A stretch of DNA of 64,000 bases from Planctomycetaceae bacterium (GCA_021732415.1 JAKFVC010000091.1:39393-103392); one strand, 5' to 3'; shown: positions 58,350-64,000, counted from the stretch's first letter. Notes: a model not told the origin generated them from the letters alone. Made by a program: numbers and translations.

Positions 58350-58784
58350 ATGTTGAAACACGTTCACCCCGCGATTTCCCCCGACTTGATGGCCGTCATG
58401 ATGCAGATGGGGCACGGTGATGAGCTCGTTCTCGCCGATGCCAACTTTCCGGCCGATGCGAACGCCCAGCGTATCGTGCGGGCCGATGGGATCGATCTGG
58501 AAACGTTGCTGCCTGCGATCTTGAAGTTCCTGCCGATCGACACGTTCGTCTCCGAACAGGCGATGGTGATGGAACCCGTTGATCCAAAGGCGCCGGAACC
58601 CGCCATCTGGGCGACGTTTCGAAAGGACCTGCAAGCCGCCGAAGGCCGCGAGGTGTCGCTGACGAAAATCGAGCGATTCGAGTTCTACGACCGAACACGG
58701 GCCGCCTATGCGATCGTGGCGACCGGGTCACGTGCCTTTTACTCCAATATTATTTTGAAAAAAGGTGTCGTCGCGCCGGAATAA
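58350..58784 (+). CDS. RbsD/FucU-family sugar mutarotase
   Basis: The 144-residue protein matches FucU/RbsD. It begins LKHVHPAISPDLMAVMMQMG, has GHGDELVLADANFPA with the family's catalytic His/Asp, and ends RAAYAIVATGSRAFYSNIIL. The family interconverts anomers of fucose or ribose. The length fits FucU. The start follows CTGGAGA. No sugar operon is adjacent. Confidence 0.92.
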   Translation: MLKHVHPAISPDLMAVMMQMGHGDELVLADANFPADANAQRIVRADGIDLETLLPAILKFLPIDTFVSEQAMVMEPVDPKAPEPAIWATFRKDLQAAEGREVSLTKIERFEFYDRTRAAYAIVATGSRAFYSNIILKKGVVAPE

Positions 58785-58842
58785 AACGCCGTTTGGAGTT
58801 CTCTATAAAAAGAGATCGGAGTATCGACCCCGGATGGGGTCG

Positions 58843-59012
58843 CAGAGAGTAGCCGGTGGTTGAGCGCAGCGACACCACCGGAAAGAGTTGGAAGAAGTAA
58901 TTCCGACCCTGGAGGGGTCGCCGAATCGTTGATCTGCGACCCCTCCAGGGTCGAAACCCCTTAATGCCATTAACCGGTGGTGTCGCTGCGCTCAACCACC
59001 GGCTACTCTCTG
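58843..59012. repeat. Double nested palindrome
   Basis: Perfect 39-bp outer arms (58843-58881 and 58974-59012, containing AGCCGGTGGTTGAGCGCAGC) enclose perfect 17-bp arms CGACCCTGGAGGGGTCG (58904-58920) and its complement (58937-58953). Each inner arm is itself almost palindromic. Confidence 0.95.
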
Positions 59013-59315
59013 TAATCCCTCCGGGATAATTGCAAGAATCTGGTCTCATACTATTTCACTAATGAGTTACCGGAATTTCAAAAATCTGGTGAACCTTGCG
59101 AACTCATCCCGCGTCTAATTGGTTGGTCACACAATTCAGTTAGTGGCCAGCAGATTCAAAACGCGATAAATCATCAGGTGTCATCTTCTAGCATCATGAA
59201 ACGTTCATCTCAACAACGTGAAGATATTTCAGGTCGGGGTCGCGTCGGTCAAGATGCGGCGTCGAAGGAAGCCGTGCTGCGCGAATGACACCATTCCAGG
59301 TTGACTGTGAAAACC

Positions 59316-59349
59316 ACAGCCCGGTGTCTCGCGACTCCGGGCTGTTTTC
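59316..59349 (+). terminator. Intrinsic terminator upstream of the tRNA array
   Basis: ACAGCCCGG / CCGGGCTGT with a 12-nt loop is followed by TTTCGTTTT. It would isolate the array from upstream transcription. Confidence 0.8.
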
Positions 59350-59457
59350 GTTTTACGGCAGTGTTTGAATACGAGTTCGGAACTGAGAGAGATAGAGAAA
59401 GGACAGAGCAATCTGCTCCTCTTTACTTTCTACTCTCCACCACCTGCTCACTCACCC

Positions 59458-59530
59458 GCCCCGTTCTTCTAACGGCTCAGGATATTGGACTTTCCATCCG
59501 AAGATAGGGGTTCGATTCCCCTACGGGGTA
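59458..59530 (+). tRNA. tRNA-Glu (anticodon TTC)
   Basis: The acceptor is GCCCCGT / ACGGGGT, the anticodon stem TTGGA / TCCGA with loop CTTTCCA, and the T-loop TTCGATT. Position 37 is C rather than the usual A. No CCA is encoded. It is the first gene of the array. Confidence 0.9.
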
Positions 59531-59562
59531 CTTGCGCTCGGCGCTGGATGTGGTGTTGTGAA

Positions 59563-59650
59563 GTATGAGAGTCAGAGGGTGTGAGGGTAACGGAGTGAAA
59601 TGTCTAAAGGGGGCCTTGAATGTGACCCTCGCACTCTCACACTCTCATAC
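59563..59650. repeat. Palindrome, GAGGGT family (copy a), in tRNA spacer
   Basis: The arms at 59563-59588 and 59625-59650 (GTATGAGAGTCAGAGGGTGT...) match at about 22 of 26 positions and are built of GAGNGT units at 7-8 bp spacing. Confidence 0.8.
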
Positions 59651-59696
59651 CCCGACACGACTGCAGTGCATGTTAAAATAGTTGGTGAACAAACGC

Positions 59697-59767
59697 CGCT
59701 CGGTGATGTAACGGGAGCCTACCGTTCTGATACAGCGGTTGCGGTGGTTCAACTCCACCCCGAGCGA
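59697..59767 (+). tRNA. tRNA-Ile (anticodon GAT)
   Basis: The acceptor is CGCTCGG / CCGAGCG, the anticodon stem CCGTT / AGCGG with loop CTGATAC, and the T-arm GGTGG / CCACC with loop TTCAACT. The D stem has one mismatch. C1-G72 is unusual for an isoleucine tRNA, so the identity rests on the anticodon alone. Confidence 0.78.
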
Positions 59768-59843
59768 ATACGTGTCGTCTCTAATAGGAATTGAAACATG
59801 TTGTCCGAGCATTTTTATAAACGCACGCCACGCTCCTGCCTTG

Positions 59844-59915
59844 GGGGTCGTGGTGTAACGGCAGCACACCAATCTTTTAAATTGGCAAGTGAGGGTTCAA
59901 ATCCCTCCGGCCCCA
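59844..59915 (+). tRNA. tRNA-Lys (anticodon TTT)
   Basis: The acceptor is GGGGTCG / CGGCCCC, the D stem GTGT / GCAC, the anticodon stem CCAAT / ATTGG with loop CTTTTAA, and the T-loop TTCAAAT. All arms are complete. Confidence 0.92.
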
Positions 59916-59935
59916 ATTGCGGCTTTCGCCGCGAT

Positions 59936-60016
59936 AGAGAGTAGAGGGGGGAAAGTAGAAAGTAGAGAGTAGATAGGAATCCTGTCTACTCTCTACTCAC
60001 TACCTTCTACTTTCTC
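59936..60016. repeat. Palindrome, AAAGTAG family (copy a), in tRNA spacer
   Basis: The left arm consists of 7-bp AGAGTAG/AAAGTAG units (AAAGTAGAAAGTAGAGAGTA). The right arm is its imperfect complement (CTACTCTCTACTCACTACC). A related copy lies at 61113..61215. Confidence 0.82.
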
Positions 60017-60020
60017 ACAC

Positions 60021-60091
60021 GCACCCATGATGTAGCGGTAGCTTATCGCCTTGCCATGGCGAACGTGCGGGTTCGACTCCCGCTGGGTGCT
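60021..60091 (+). tRNA. tRNA-Gly (anticodon GCC)
   Basis: The acceptor is GCACCCA / TGGGTGC, the anticodon stem TCGCC / GGCGA with loop TTGCCAT, and the T-loop TTCGACT. A T-run follows directly and may end transcription. Confidence 0.92.
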
Positions 60092-60175
60092 TTTTTAACT
60101 TGGAGCGCGAGAGGTGAATGGTCCAGCAGCGTTGGGGACAAGGTTTTAACTGCGCCGCTTGACTAAAGGTCCTAT

Positions 60176-60246
60176 TCGGGGATCGGCTAATGGTAGGCCG
60201 CCGGCCTTTGAAGCCGGTCATGCAGGTTCGAATCCTGCTCCCCGAA
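60176..60246 (+). tRNA. tRNA-Gln (anticodon TTG)
   Basis: The acceptor is TCGGGGA / TCCCCGA with the weak T1-A72 pair typical of glutamine tRNA. The D stem is GGCT / GGCC, the anticodon stem CCGGC / GCCGG with loop CTTTGAA, and the T-loop TTCGAAT. Confidence 0.93.
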
Positions 60247-60255
60247 TTTGGTGGA

Positions 60256-60356
60256 GTTTGTTCATTGTTCTTAGTTCGTTGTCAGTTGTGTGCTGTGGGT
60301 CGGTAGGTGGCGGTGTTGGCCAAAAACGAAAAACGAAAAACCAAGAACCAAAAAAC
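60256..60356. repeat. Weak palindrome in tRNA spacer
   Basis: GTTTGTTCATTGTTCTTAGT on the left and AACGAAAAACCAAGAACC on the right form an imperfect inverted repeat of AACGAAAAAC-type units. Pairing is clearly poorer than in the other elements. Confidence 0.5.
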
Positions 60357-60358
60357 AT

Positions 60359-60443
60359 GGAAGTCATCCGGCCGGATGAGGACCCTGTCTCGAAAACAGG
60401 TGACGAGGCGACTCGTTTGTGGGTTCGAGTCCCACGGCTTCCG
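60359..60443 (+). tRNA. tRNA-Ser (anticodon CGA)
   Basis: This is a class II tRNA with acceptor GGAAGTC / GGCTTCC. The anticodon stem is CCTGT / ACAGG with loop CTCGAAA. A long variable arm (ACGAG / CTCGT) and T-loop TTCGAGT follow. Confidence 0.93.
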
Positions 60444-60451
60444 CTAATCTT

Positions 60452-60522
60452 GGGTCCATCGTCTAACAGGAAGACCCCGGTTTTGCAAACCGGAAATCTG
60501 GGTGCAACTCCCAGTGGAATCC
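60452..60522 (+). tRNA. tRNA-Ala-like (anticodon TGC), lacks the G3-U70 identity pair
   Basis: The anticodon stem is CCGGT / ACCGG with loop TTTGCAA, and the D stem is GTCT / AGAC. The acceptor GGGTCCA / TGGAATC has G2-T71 wobble and a G3/A70 mismatch. Bacterial AlaRS recognition depends on G3-U70. The T-loop reads TGCAACT, so position 55 is G instead of the pseudouridine precursor T. It may be a deviant or degenerating gene. Confidence 0.8.
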
Positions 60523-60547
60523 ACTTAACTGCGTGACTGTAATATTC

Positions 60548-60620
60548 GATCCCGTTGCCCAGCGGCTAAGGCGGCATCCTTACAAGATGACTATCGATGG
60601 TTCGAGTCCATCCGGGATTA
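60548..60620 (+). tRNA. tRNA-Val (anticodon TAC)
   Basis: The acceptor is GATCCCG / CGGGATT. The anticodon stem is GCATC / GATGA (outermost pair mismatched) with loop CTTACAA. The T-arm is GATGG / CCATC with loop TTCGAGT. Confidence 0.9.
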
Positions 60621-60651
60621 TAGCGCTTTAACAAAAGCTCTATGTCGACTG

Positions 60652-60752
60652 AAAGTATGAGAGTTCCAGTGTGTGAGGGTATGAGAGTCGGAGAAAAGTC
60701 GAATAGCATTCCAGTCGTCTTACTCCGTTACTCTCGCACCCTCATACTCTCA
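60652..60752. repeat. Palindrome, GAGGGT family (copy b), in tRNA spacer
   Basis: TATGAGAGTTCCAGTGTGTG on the left opposes TACTCTCGCACCCTCATACT further right. Units and flanking ACGGAGTA resemble 59563..59650 and the weak element near 21464. Pairing is imperfect. Confidence 0.7.
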
Positions 60753-60790
60753 AACGCTAATTGATGTGTTGGTCGTCGAGAAATGAGTAC

Positions 60791-60865
60791 GCTCTCGCGG
60801 AGCAGTCCGGAGTGCTCGCCACCCTGTCAAGGTGGAGATCGTGGGTTCAAATCCCATCGGGAGCG
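60791..60865 (+). tRNA. tRNA-Asp (anticodon GTC)
   Basis: The acceptor is GCTCTCG / CGGGAGC, the D stem GAGC / GCTC, the anticodon stem CCACC / GGTGG with loop CTGTCAA, and the T-loop TTCAAAT. Confidence 0.93.
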
Positions 60866-60877
60866 CTGTGTTGTTAT

Positions 60878-60950
60878 GGCCCGTTCTTCTATCGGTATAG
60901 GATGTCGGGTTCTCATCCCGGCGAGATGGGTTCGATTCCCATACGGGCTG
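60878..60950 (+). tRNA. tRNA-Glu (anticodon CTC)
   Basis: The acceptor is GGCCCGT / ACGGGCT, the anticodon stem TCGGG / CCCGG with loop TTCTCAT, and the T-loop TTCGATT. The body resembles the first array gene (CGTTCTTCTA..GG), but the anticodon differs. Confidence 0.92.
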
Positions 60951-60952
60951 TT

Positions 60953-61019
60953 CGTAGCCCGACTCTCCGAGTCGGGTGTGTCTAAAGGAAGAATACCCGA
61001 CTCGGAGAGTCGGGCTACG
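60953..61019. repeat. Palindrome, self-palindromic-arm family (copy c), in tRNA spacer
   Basis: Perfect 25-bp arms (60953-60977 and 60995-61019) contain GACTCTCCGAGTC, a palindrome within each arm. The left arm begins 2 bp after the tRNA-Glu(CTC) discriminator base. Confidence 0.95.
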
Positions 61020-61029
61020 AAAAAGTCAT

Positions 61030-61097
61030 TGCGGACGGACAGGGTCCGGCTAGGCCTCATAAGCCTGGAGTGCCTGGATCGTTACCAGGGTCCGCAA
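61030..61097 (+). tRNA. tRNA-Met-like (anticodon CAT) with a minimal D arm
   Basis: The acceptor is TGCGGAC / GTCCGCA (perfect), and the anticodon stem TAGGC / GCCTG has loop CTCATAA. The T stem is CCTGG / CCAGG, but the loop ATCGTTA lacks TTC. Only 14 nt lie between the acceptor and anticodon stems (GGACAGGGTCCGGC), enough for a 4-bp hairpin with a 3-nt loop and no G18-G19. It is a pseudo-tRNA or a structurally reduced one. Confidence 0.6.
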
Positions 61098-61112
61098 CTG
61101 CGGCGTCGCCGC

Positions 61113-61215
61113 AGAGAGCAGTAGAGGGGAGAAAGTAGAGAGTAGAAAATCAGGACGTGCTCGGCAGGCCGTTCACTTTTACTGCAGTCTACTTTCTACT
61201 CACTACTTTCTTCTC
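61113..61215. repeat. Palindrome, AAAGTAG family (copy b), in tRNA spacer
   Basis: GAGAGCAGTAGAGGGGAGAA to about 61148 opposes CTACTTTCTACTCACTACTT at 61189-61208. The units are the same 7-bp type as 59936..60016. Confidence 0.8.
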
Positions 61216-61227
61216 GATCGGTTCAGC

Positions 61228-61299
61228 GCTCTGCGAGTGTGACGGAACGCATGGCAGTGTTCGAAACTGCCGGACGAGGTTCGACTCCTCGGCGGAGCA
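61228..61299 (+). tRNA. tRNA-Arg (anticodon TCG)
   Basis: The acceptor is GCTCTGC / GCGGAGC, the D stem GTGT / ACGC, the anticodon stem GCAGT / ACTGC with loop GTTCGAA, and the T-loop TTCGACT. Confidence 0.9.
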
Positions 61300-61327
61300 T
61301 TGTTGGATGGGAACGGAAGGGCAATAC

Positions 61328-61399
61328 GACCTGTGAGTGTGGGGGATAGCACGGCAGTCTGCGAAGCTGCAGGACCAGGTTCGACTCCTAGATGGGTCA
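61328..61399 (+). tRNA. tRNA-Arg (anticodon GCG)
   Basis: The acceptor is GACCTGT / ATGGGTC, the D stem GTGT / GCAC, the anticodon stem GCAGT / GCTGC with loop CTGCGAA, and the T stem CCAGG / CCTAG with one mismatch. Most bacteria decode CGY with an A34 (inosine) arginine tRNA, so GCG is uncommon. The body resembles the preceding tRNA-Arg, suggesting duplication and anticodon change. Confidence 0.85.
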
Positions 61400-61573
61400 T
61401 TCATTCGACATTTACTGAATAGGTAGCACCCCGCCGCTCTCACACATCCGCCTCTATGCAACCTGGCAGTTGTCGACTCGGCTCACTCATGGCACAATCT
61501 GGGGACCAGTCCGTTCATTTCGGCGTCCTGCCCCCGACATCATTGTGAATTGTGAGCTCGCAAGGGTCGCTCC

Positions 61574-63043
61574 ATGTCAGAACCAGTGCTAGTGCGCGGT
61601 GAGATCTCGCGATCTGTCTATTGGTCCCGGATTCTGGTGCCGTTGTGTCTGTTAGGAACGGTCGCGCTCCTGCTGTTTGGTGATCGGACCGCTGGCATTC
61701 TGCTGACTGGCTTGTTTGGATTGATCTGGATCGGCGTGGAGACGTATGCGGCCCTGCAGCGTTCGAAACAGATGTGGATTCGCGATACGGGCGATGGCTT
61801 CGATGTCATTAATCGCAAGCAGGAATTCCATGTTGCCGACAGCAGCGTGACGTCGCTGGCTCTGAAGACGAAGCGGAACTATGCGGGGGGCGAGCTGAAG
61901 TCGATCTTCCGGCAGTTCGTGGTGTGGTCCGATGAAGAAGACGGTCCGATCACGCTGGAAACGATCCTCGTCGACAAATTGCCCGATCCGTTGGCGACGC
62001 TGACGTCGCGGCTGTGGAAACAGGTCCTCGAACACACCAAATCGACTTTGCAGGCGGGAAGTTCGTTTGACGGCGACGGTTGGCGTCTTGATGCCAAGGA
62101 ATTCACCTGGGGCAAGCCGGCTCAACAGCAGTCCATCGCGCGACCGGATATTACCGCGTGCGAGGAATTTGACGGGCAGATCTGTGTCTGGCGCCGCGGT
62201 CAGGACGATGCCGTGGCGAAGTTTCCCACCAATGGCCGCAACGTTTGTTTGCTGCCTCAATTGTTGCAGCCTCCTGAGAAACCCGCGGGTGCTGCCGCAG
62301 AAGAAGAGTCGGCTGGACTGGGGCGAATTCTCTTTGAACGCCGGGCGAGACGCACGCCGCGCGTACTGGCCTACACTGGCGGTGGTTTGCTGGTGTTTAT
62401 CGGGGGCGTGCTGCTCATTGTCGAGGAAATCGAGGCCAAGCTGTCCGGCGTCGGCATGATCGCAGTGGGCGTGTTGTTGATGGTTTGGGCTTACTCGATG
62501 GCCTATTCCGTCTTCCGCTGCCGGGAACGTGGAGTGCATAAATCGGGCTTATTCGGCCAGCAGGAGCTGCGATACGTTGATGTCGGGACGTTTACCTATT
62601 CGGCGACGAGGCACTATCACAATGGCGTCTACGTGGGGACTCATATTGGCTTACATTTCGTCCCTTTGCCCGAGATAAAAGCGGCCAAGATCAACTACAC
62701 GACGACGATCATGAATGAAGATTCGTCGCTGGATGAGCTGCGGAATTTCATCGCCAAAGCCATCGCCGTCCGCATGGCCGCGCGGCTGGCGGCGGGTGAG
62801 GCGGTCCCTTGGACTCAGAATCTGACATTCTTACCGAATGCCATTCAATTTCGTCCACAAGGTTTTATCGGACGGAAGAACGTCCAGACGCTGCCGTTTG
62901 AAAACTACGGCGGGCAGAACATGGAGCAGGGGGTGTTCTATCTGTTCCGCCAGGGCGAGAAAAAACCGGTCATGAACGAACAGGTCTCGGCTCCGAATTT
63001 CTTCCCGGGATACTTCCTGCTGCTGATGTTGCAATCGCGGTGA
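61574..63043 (+). CDS. Membrane protein with PH-like domains, unknown function
   Basis: The 489-residue protein has two hydrophobic helices near residues 20-62 (SRILVPLCLLGTVALLLFG; ILLTGLFGLIWIGVETYAAL) and another pair near 265-320 (VLAYTGGGLLVFIGGVLLIV; MIAVGVLLMVWAYSMAYSVF). Each pair is followed by a beta-rich soluble segment of bacterial PH-like character (MWIRDTGDGFDVINRKQEF; ERGVHKSGLFGQQELRYVDV). It looks like an internal duplication of helix pair plus soluble domain. No family was firmly recognised. Its stop lies 9 bp before a palindrome. Confidence 0.75.
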   Translation: MSEPVLVRGEISRSVYWSRILVPLCLLGTVALLLFGDRTAGILLTGLFGLIWIGVETYAALQRSKQMWIRDTGDGFDVINRKQEFHVADSSVTSLALKTKRNYAGGELKSIFRQFVVWSDEEDGPITLETILVDKLPDPLATLTSRLWKQVLEHTKSTLQAGSSFDGDGWRLDAKEFTWGKPAQQQSIARPDITACEEFDGQICVWRRGQDDAVAKFPTNGRNVCLLPQLLQPPEKPAGAAAEEESAGLGRILFERRARRTPRVLAYTGGGLLVFIGGVLLIVEEIEAKLSGVGMIAVGVLLMVWAYSMAYSVFRCRERGVHKSGLFGQQELRYVDVGTFTYSATRHYHNGVYVGTHIGLHFVPLPEIKAAKINYTTTIMNEDSSLDELRNFIAKAIAVRMAARLAAGEAVPWTQNLTFLPNAIQFRPQGFIGRKNVQTLPFENYGGQNMEQGVFYLFRQGEKKPVMNEQVSAPNFFPGYFLLLMLQSR

Positions 63044-63051
63044 AGTGCGTC

Positions 63052-63275
63052 GTGGGACGGGTCTCCAGGCCCGTCTGAGCCCGTAATGTTTCGCTGCGAA
63101 CACCAGAAAAGCCTCGCGAACTTCGCGCAGCGCATGGGTGGCGTTCAGGAAAAAAGTCAGAGTAAATCAACGATATCAAGCGAAGCAAGTCGTGCGCTGC
63201 GCGAAGCTCGCGAGGGATTCATGTTCTATGAAGCCGGTTGTTACAGGCTCAGACGGGCCTGGAGACCCGTCCCAC
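63052..63275. repeat. Long palindrome, GGGTCTCC family (copy b), packed between two convergent stops
   Basis: Arms of about 83 bp (63052-63134 and 63193-63275) start GTGGGACGGGTCTCCAGG and share the CTCGCGA..CTTCGCGCAGCGC block with 51422..51769. The middles of the arms pair poorly, the ends very well. It begins 9 bp after one stop and ends 5 bp before the opposite stop. Confidence 0.92.
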
Positions 63276-63279
63276 GGTT

Positions 63280-63651
63280 TCACTGCGCACTCTGCACGTC
63301 GGGCCGCAGTTTCTTCGCTTCGCGGAGATAAACATGGACCATCTCGCGTTGCGTTTTCTCGCTGTTGATGTGGAGCAAAACCCGCACGCACAGCGGCATC
63401 CGGTTGGGAACGCCAATCTCCGAGGCACACAGCAGGGGCACGTGGCTCATCCCCAGGGCACGGGCTGCTTCGGCGGGAAACGTTGCCACCAGGTCGGGGG
63501 TCGTGGTGAAGAAGATCGACGCAATATCGTCGAAGTGGTCGATCTGATTGAGTCGCAGGATCTCTTTCAGCAGCTCCGTCGTGGCCGACACAATCTCCTG
63601 GGAATTATCGACCGGGACGCTGATCGCTCCCCGGATACCACGCACTGCCAT
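63280..63651 (-). CDS. aroH: Monofunctional chorismate mutase (AroH class)
   Basis: The 123-residue enzyme rearranges chorismate to prephenate for phenylalanine and tyrosine synthesis. It matches the AroH trimeric type: [40 protein letters not shown] (the conserved Arg/Cys region is replaced near the end by [12 protein letters not shown]), and the end [20 protein letters not shown], with the conserved Arg of the LRPD tail. The start is ATG 63651; a TTG lies two codons earlier. It is convergent with the membrane-protein gene across a palindrome. Confidence 0.92.
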   Translation of the reverse strand: MAVRGIRGAISVPVDNSQEIVSATTELLKEILRLNQIDHFDDIASIFFTTTPDLVATFPAEAARALGMSHVPLLCASEIGVPNRMPLCVRVLLHINSEKTQREMVHVYLREAKKLRPDVQSAQ

Positions 63652-63761
63652 GATCAAAATCTCGAGCGGGATGTTTTGAAATCGGAATGGTGAGTCTGGC
63701 GACTCGAAACGGGAAGTATAGCGGCTGGGAAAAGCTGCTGCTACAGGCAGATGTCAGGGAG

Positions 63762-63848
63762 AATGACTAATGCCTAATGACTAATGTCTAAAAAGAGAGG
63801 CGCGGAGAGTCTTTGATTTAGACATTAGTCATTAGGCATTAGACATTT
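63762..63848. repeat. Palindrome, TAATGAC periodic family (copy b)
   Basis: The arms at 63762-63792 and 63817-63848 are built from 7-bp TAATGAC/TAATGTC units. Compared with 56671..56830 one unit changes GTC to GCC on the left and GAC to GGC on the right, keeping the pair. Confidence 0.94.
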
Positions 63849-63901
63849 GGGTCTCAGCACCGACATCATTTCAGAGTGCGGGACGGGGTTTGCTTTTTGG
63901 A

Positions 63902-64000
63902 TCAGGCCGCCTGCTTGTGGTTTTCCTGGCAGCAGGAGTGGAATCCGGATCGTGTGGTGGCGCGGTGTTCCCAGAATGCGGTGAGAGGATCGCTGTCGCA
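63902..64000 (-). CDS. C-terminal end of a gene entering from the right (partial)
   Basis: A minus-strand frame is open from the right edge to TGA at 63902. It reads DPLTAFWEHRATTRSGFHSC and ends NHKQAA. Two adjacent cysteines and several histidines are present. Only 32 residues are visible and no family can be named. Confidence 0.4.
   Translation of the reverse strand, partial: CDSDPLTAFWEHRATTRSGFHSCCQENHKQAA

Larger units (their letters stand above)
58785..59457. other. Gap before the tRNA array
   Basis: This 673-bp stretch contains the nested palindrome at 58843..59012 and a terminator at 59316..59349. No gene was recognised. It should contain the promoter of the tRNA array unless each tRNA has its own. 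Confidence 0.45.

Noticed and set aside
60092..60175. A fourteenth tRNA between tRNA-Gly and tRNA-Gln
   Set aside because: No pairing acceptor and T-arm could be found; only scattered short complementarities are present.
59563..61215. A CRISPR array, because repeats recur between tRNA genes
   Set aside because: The repeats are inverted, unequal in sequence and irregularly spaced, and no direct repeat-spacer pattern or cas gene is present.

Overview
This window is about 64 kb of a GC-rich chromosome whose gene content points to a planctomycete (Planctomycetota, probably Planctomycetaceae). The markers are two DUF1501 proteins, a very large CxxCH / NPCBM-like / DUF1549 / DUF1553 protein, a DUF1559 pilin-like protein followed by a small transthyretin-like lipoprotein, an SO_2930-type diheme fusion to a glucose/sorbosone dehydrogenase propeller, and many secreted beta-propeller and leucine-rich-repeat proteins. 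Genes are mostly single or in short pairs, with long gaps between them. No rRNA, prophage, CRISPR array or transposase gene was recognised.

Layout. 0-6 kb: a large secreted propeller protein running off the left edge, then a sugar dehydrogenase-cytochrome fusion. 6-11.7 kb: a conserved hypothetical, a GntR regulator with two winged helices, an LRR lipoprotein, and the DUF1559/lipoprotein pair. 11.8-19.2 kb: a purple-acid-phosphatase-like enzyme, an HTTM membrane protein, a propeller-LRR fusion and a Tat-exported amidohydrolase. 19.4-29.5 kb: an ABC exporter, a MoxR ATPase and the DUF1549/DUF1501 surface module. 30-37.4 kb: a LysR regulator upstream of gltB-gltD (ammonia assimilation). 37.6-46.7 kb: small conserved proteins (DUF6714, DUF309, SufE, DUF1569), a photolyase, a membrane-anchored patatin-like lipase and a histone-deacetylase-family enzyme. 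46.7-51.4 kb: decayed sequence, a secreted hydrolase, a gene interrupted by a MITE and a Gly/Gln-rich secreted protein. 51.8-58.8 kb: hemL with a coupled DinB-like gene, two hypotheticals, sucC/sucD and a FucU-like mutarotase. 59.4-61.4 kb: an array of thirteen tRNA genes with thirteen different anticodons. 61.6-64 kb: a membrane protein, an AroH-type chorismate mutase and the tail of another gene.

The most unusual property lies between the genes. More than twenty long, near-perfect intergenic palindromes occupy a large share of the gaps, including most longer spacers of the tRNA array. Several recur as families. In one class each arm is built from short periodic units, and two such families show matched substitutions in both arms between copies. 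In another class two or three unrelated palindromes are nested inside one another. One 194-bp element has terminal inverted repeats and a TA target duplication and splits a reading frame that can be rejoined exactly. The palindrome network and the tRNA array with several structurally deviant tRNAs are the best candidates here for undescribed biology.
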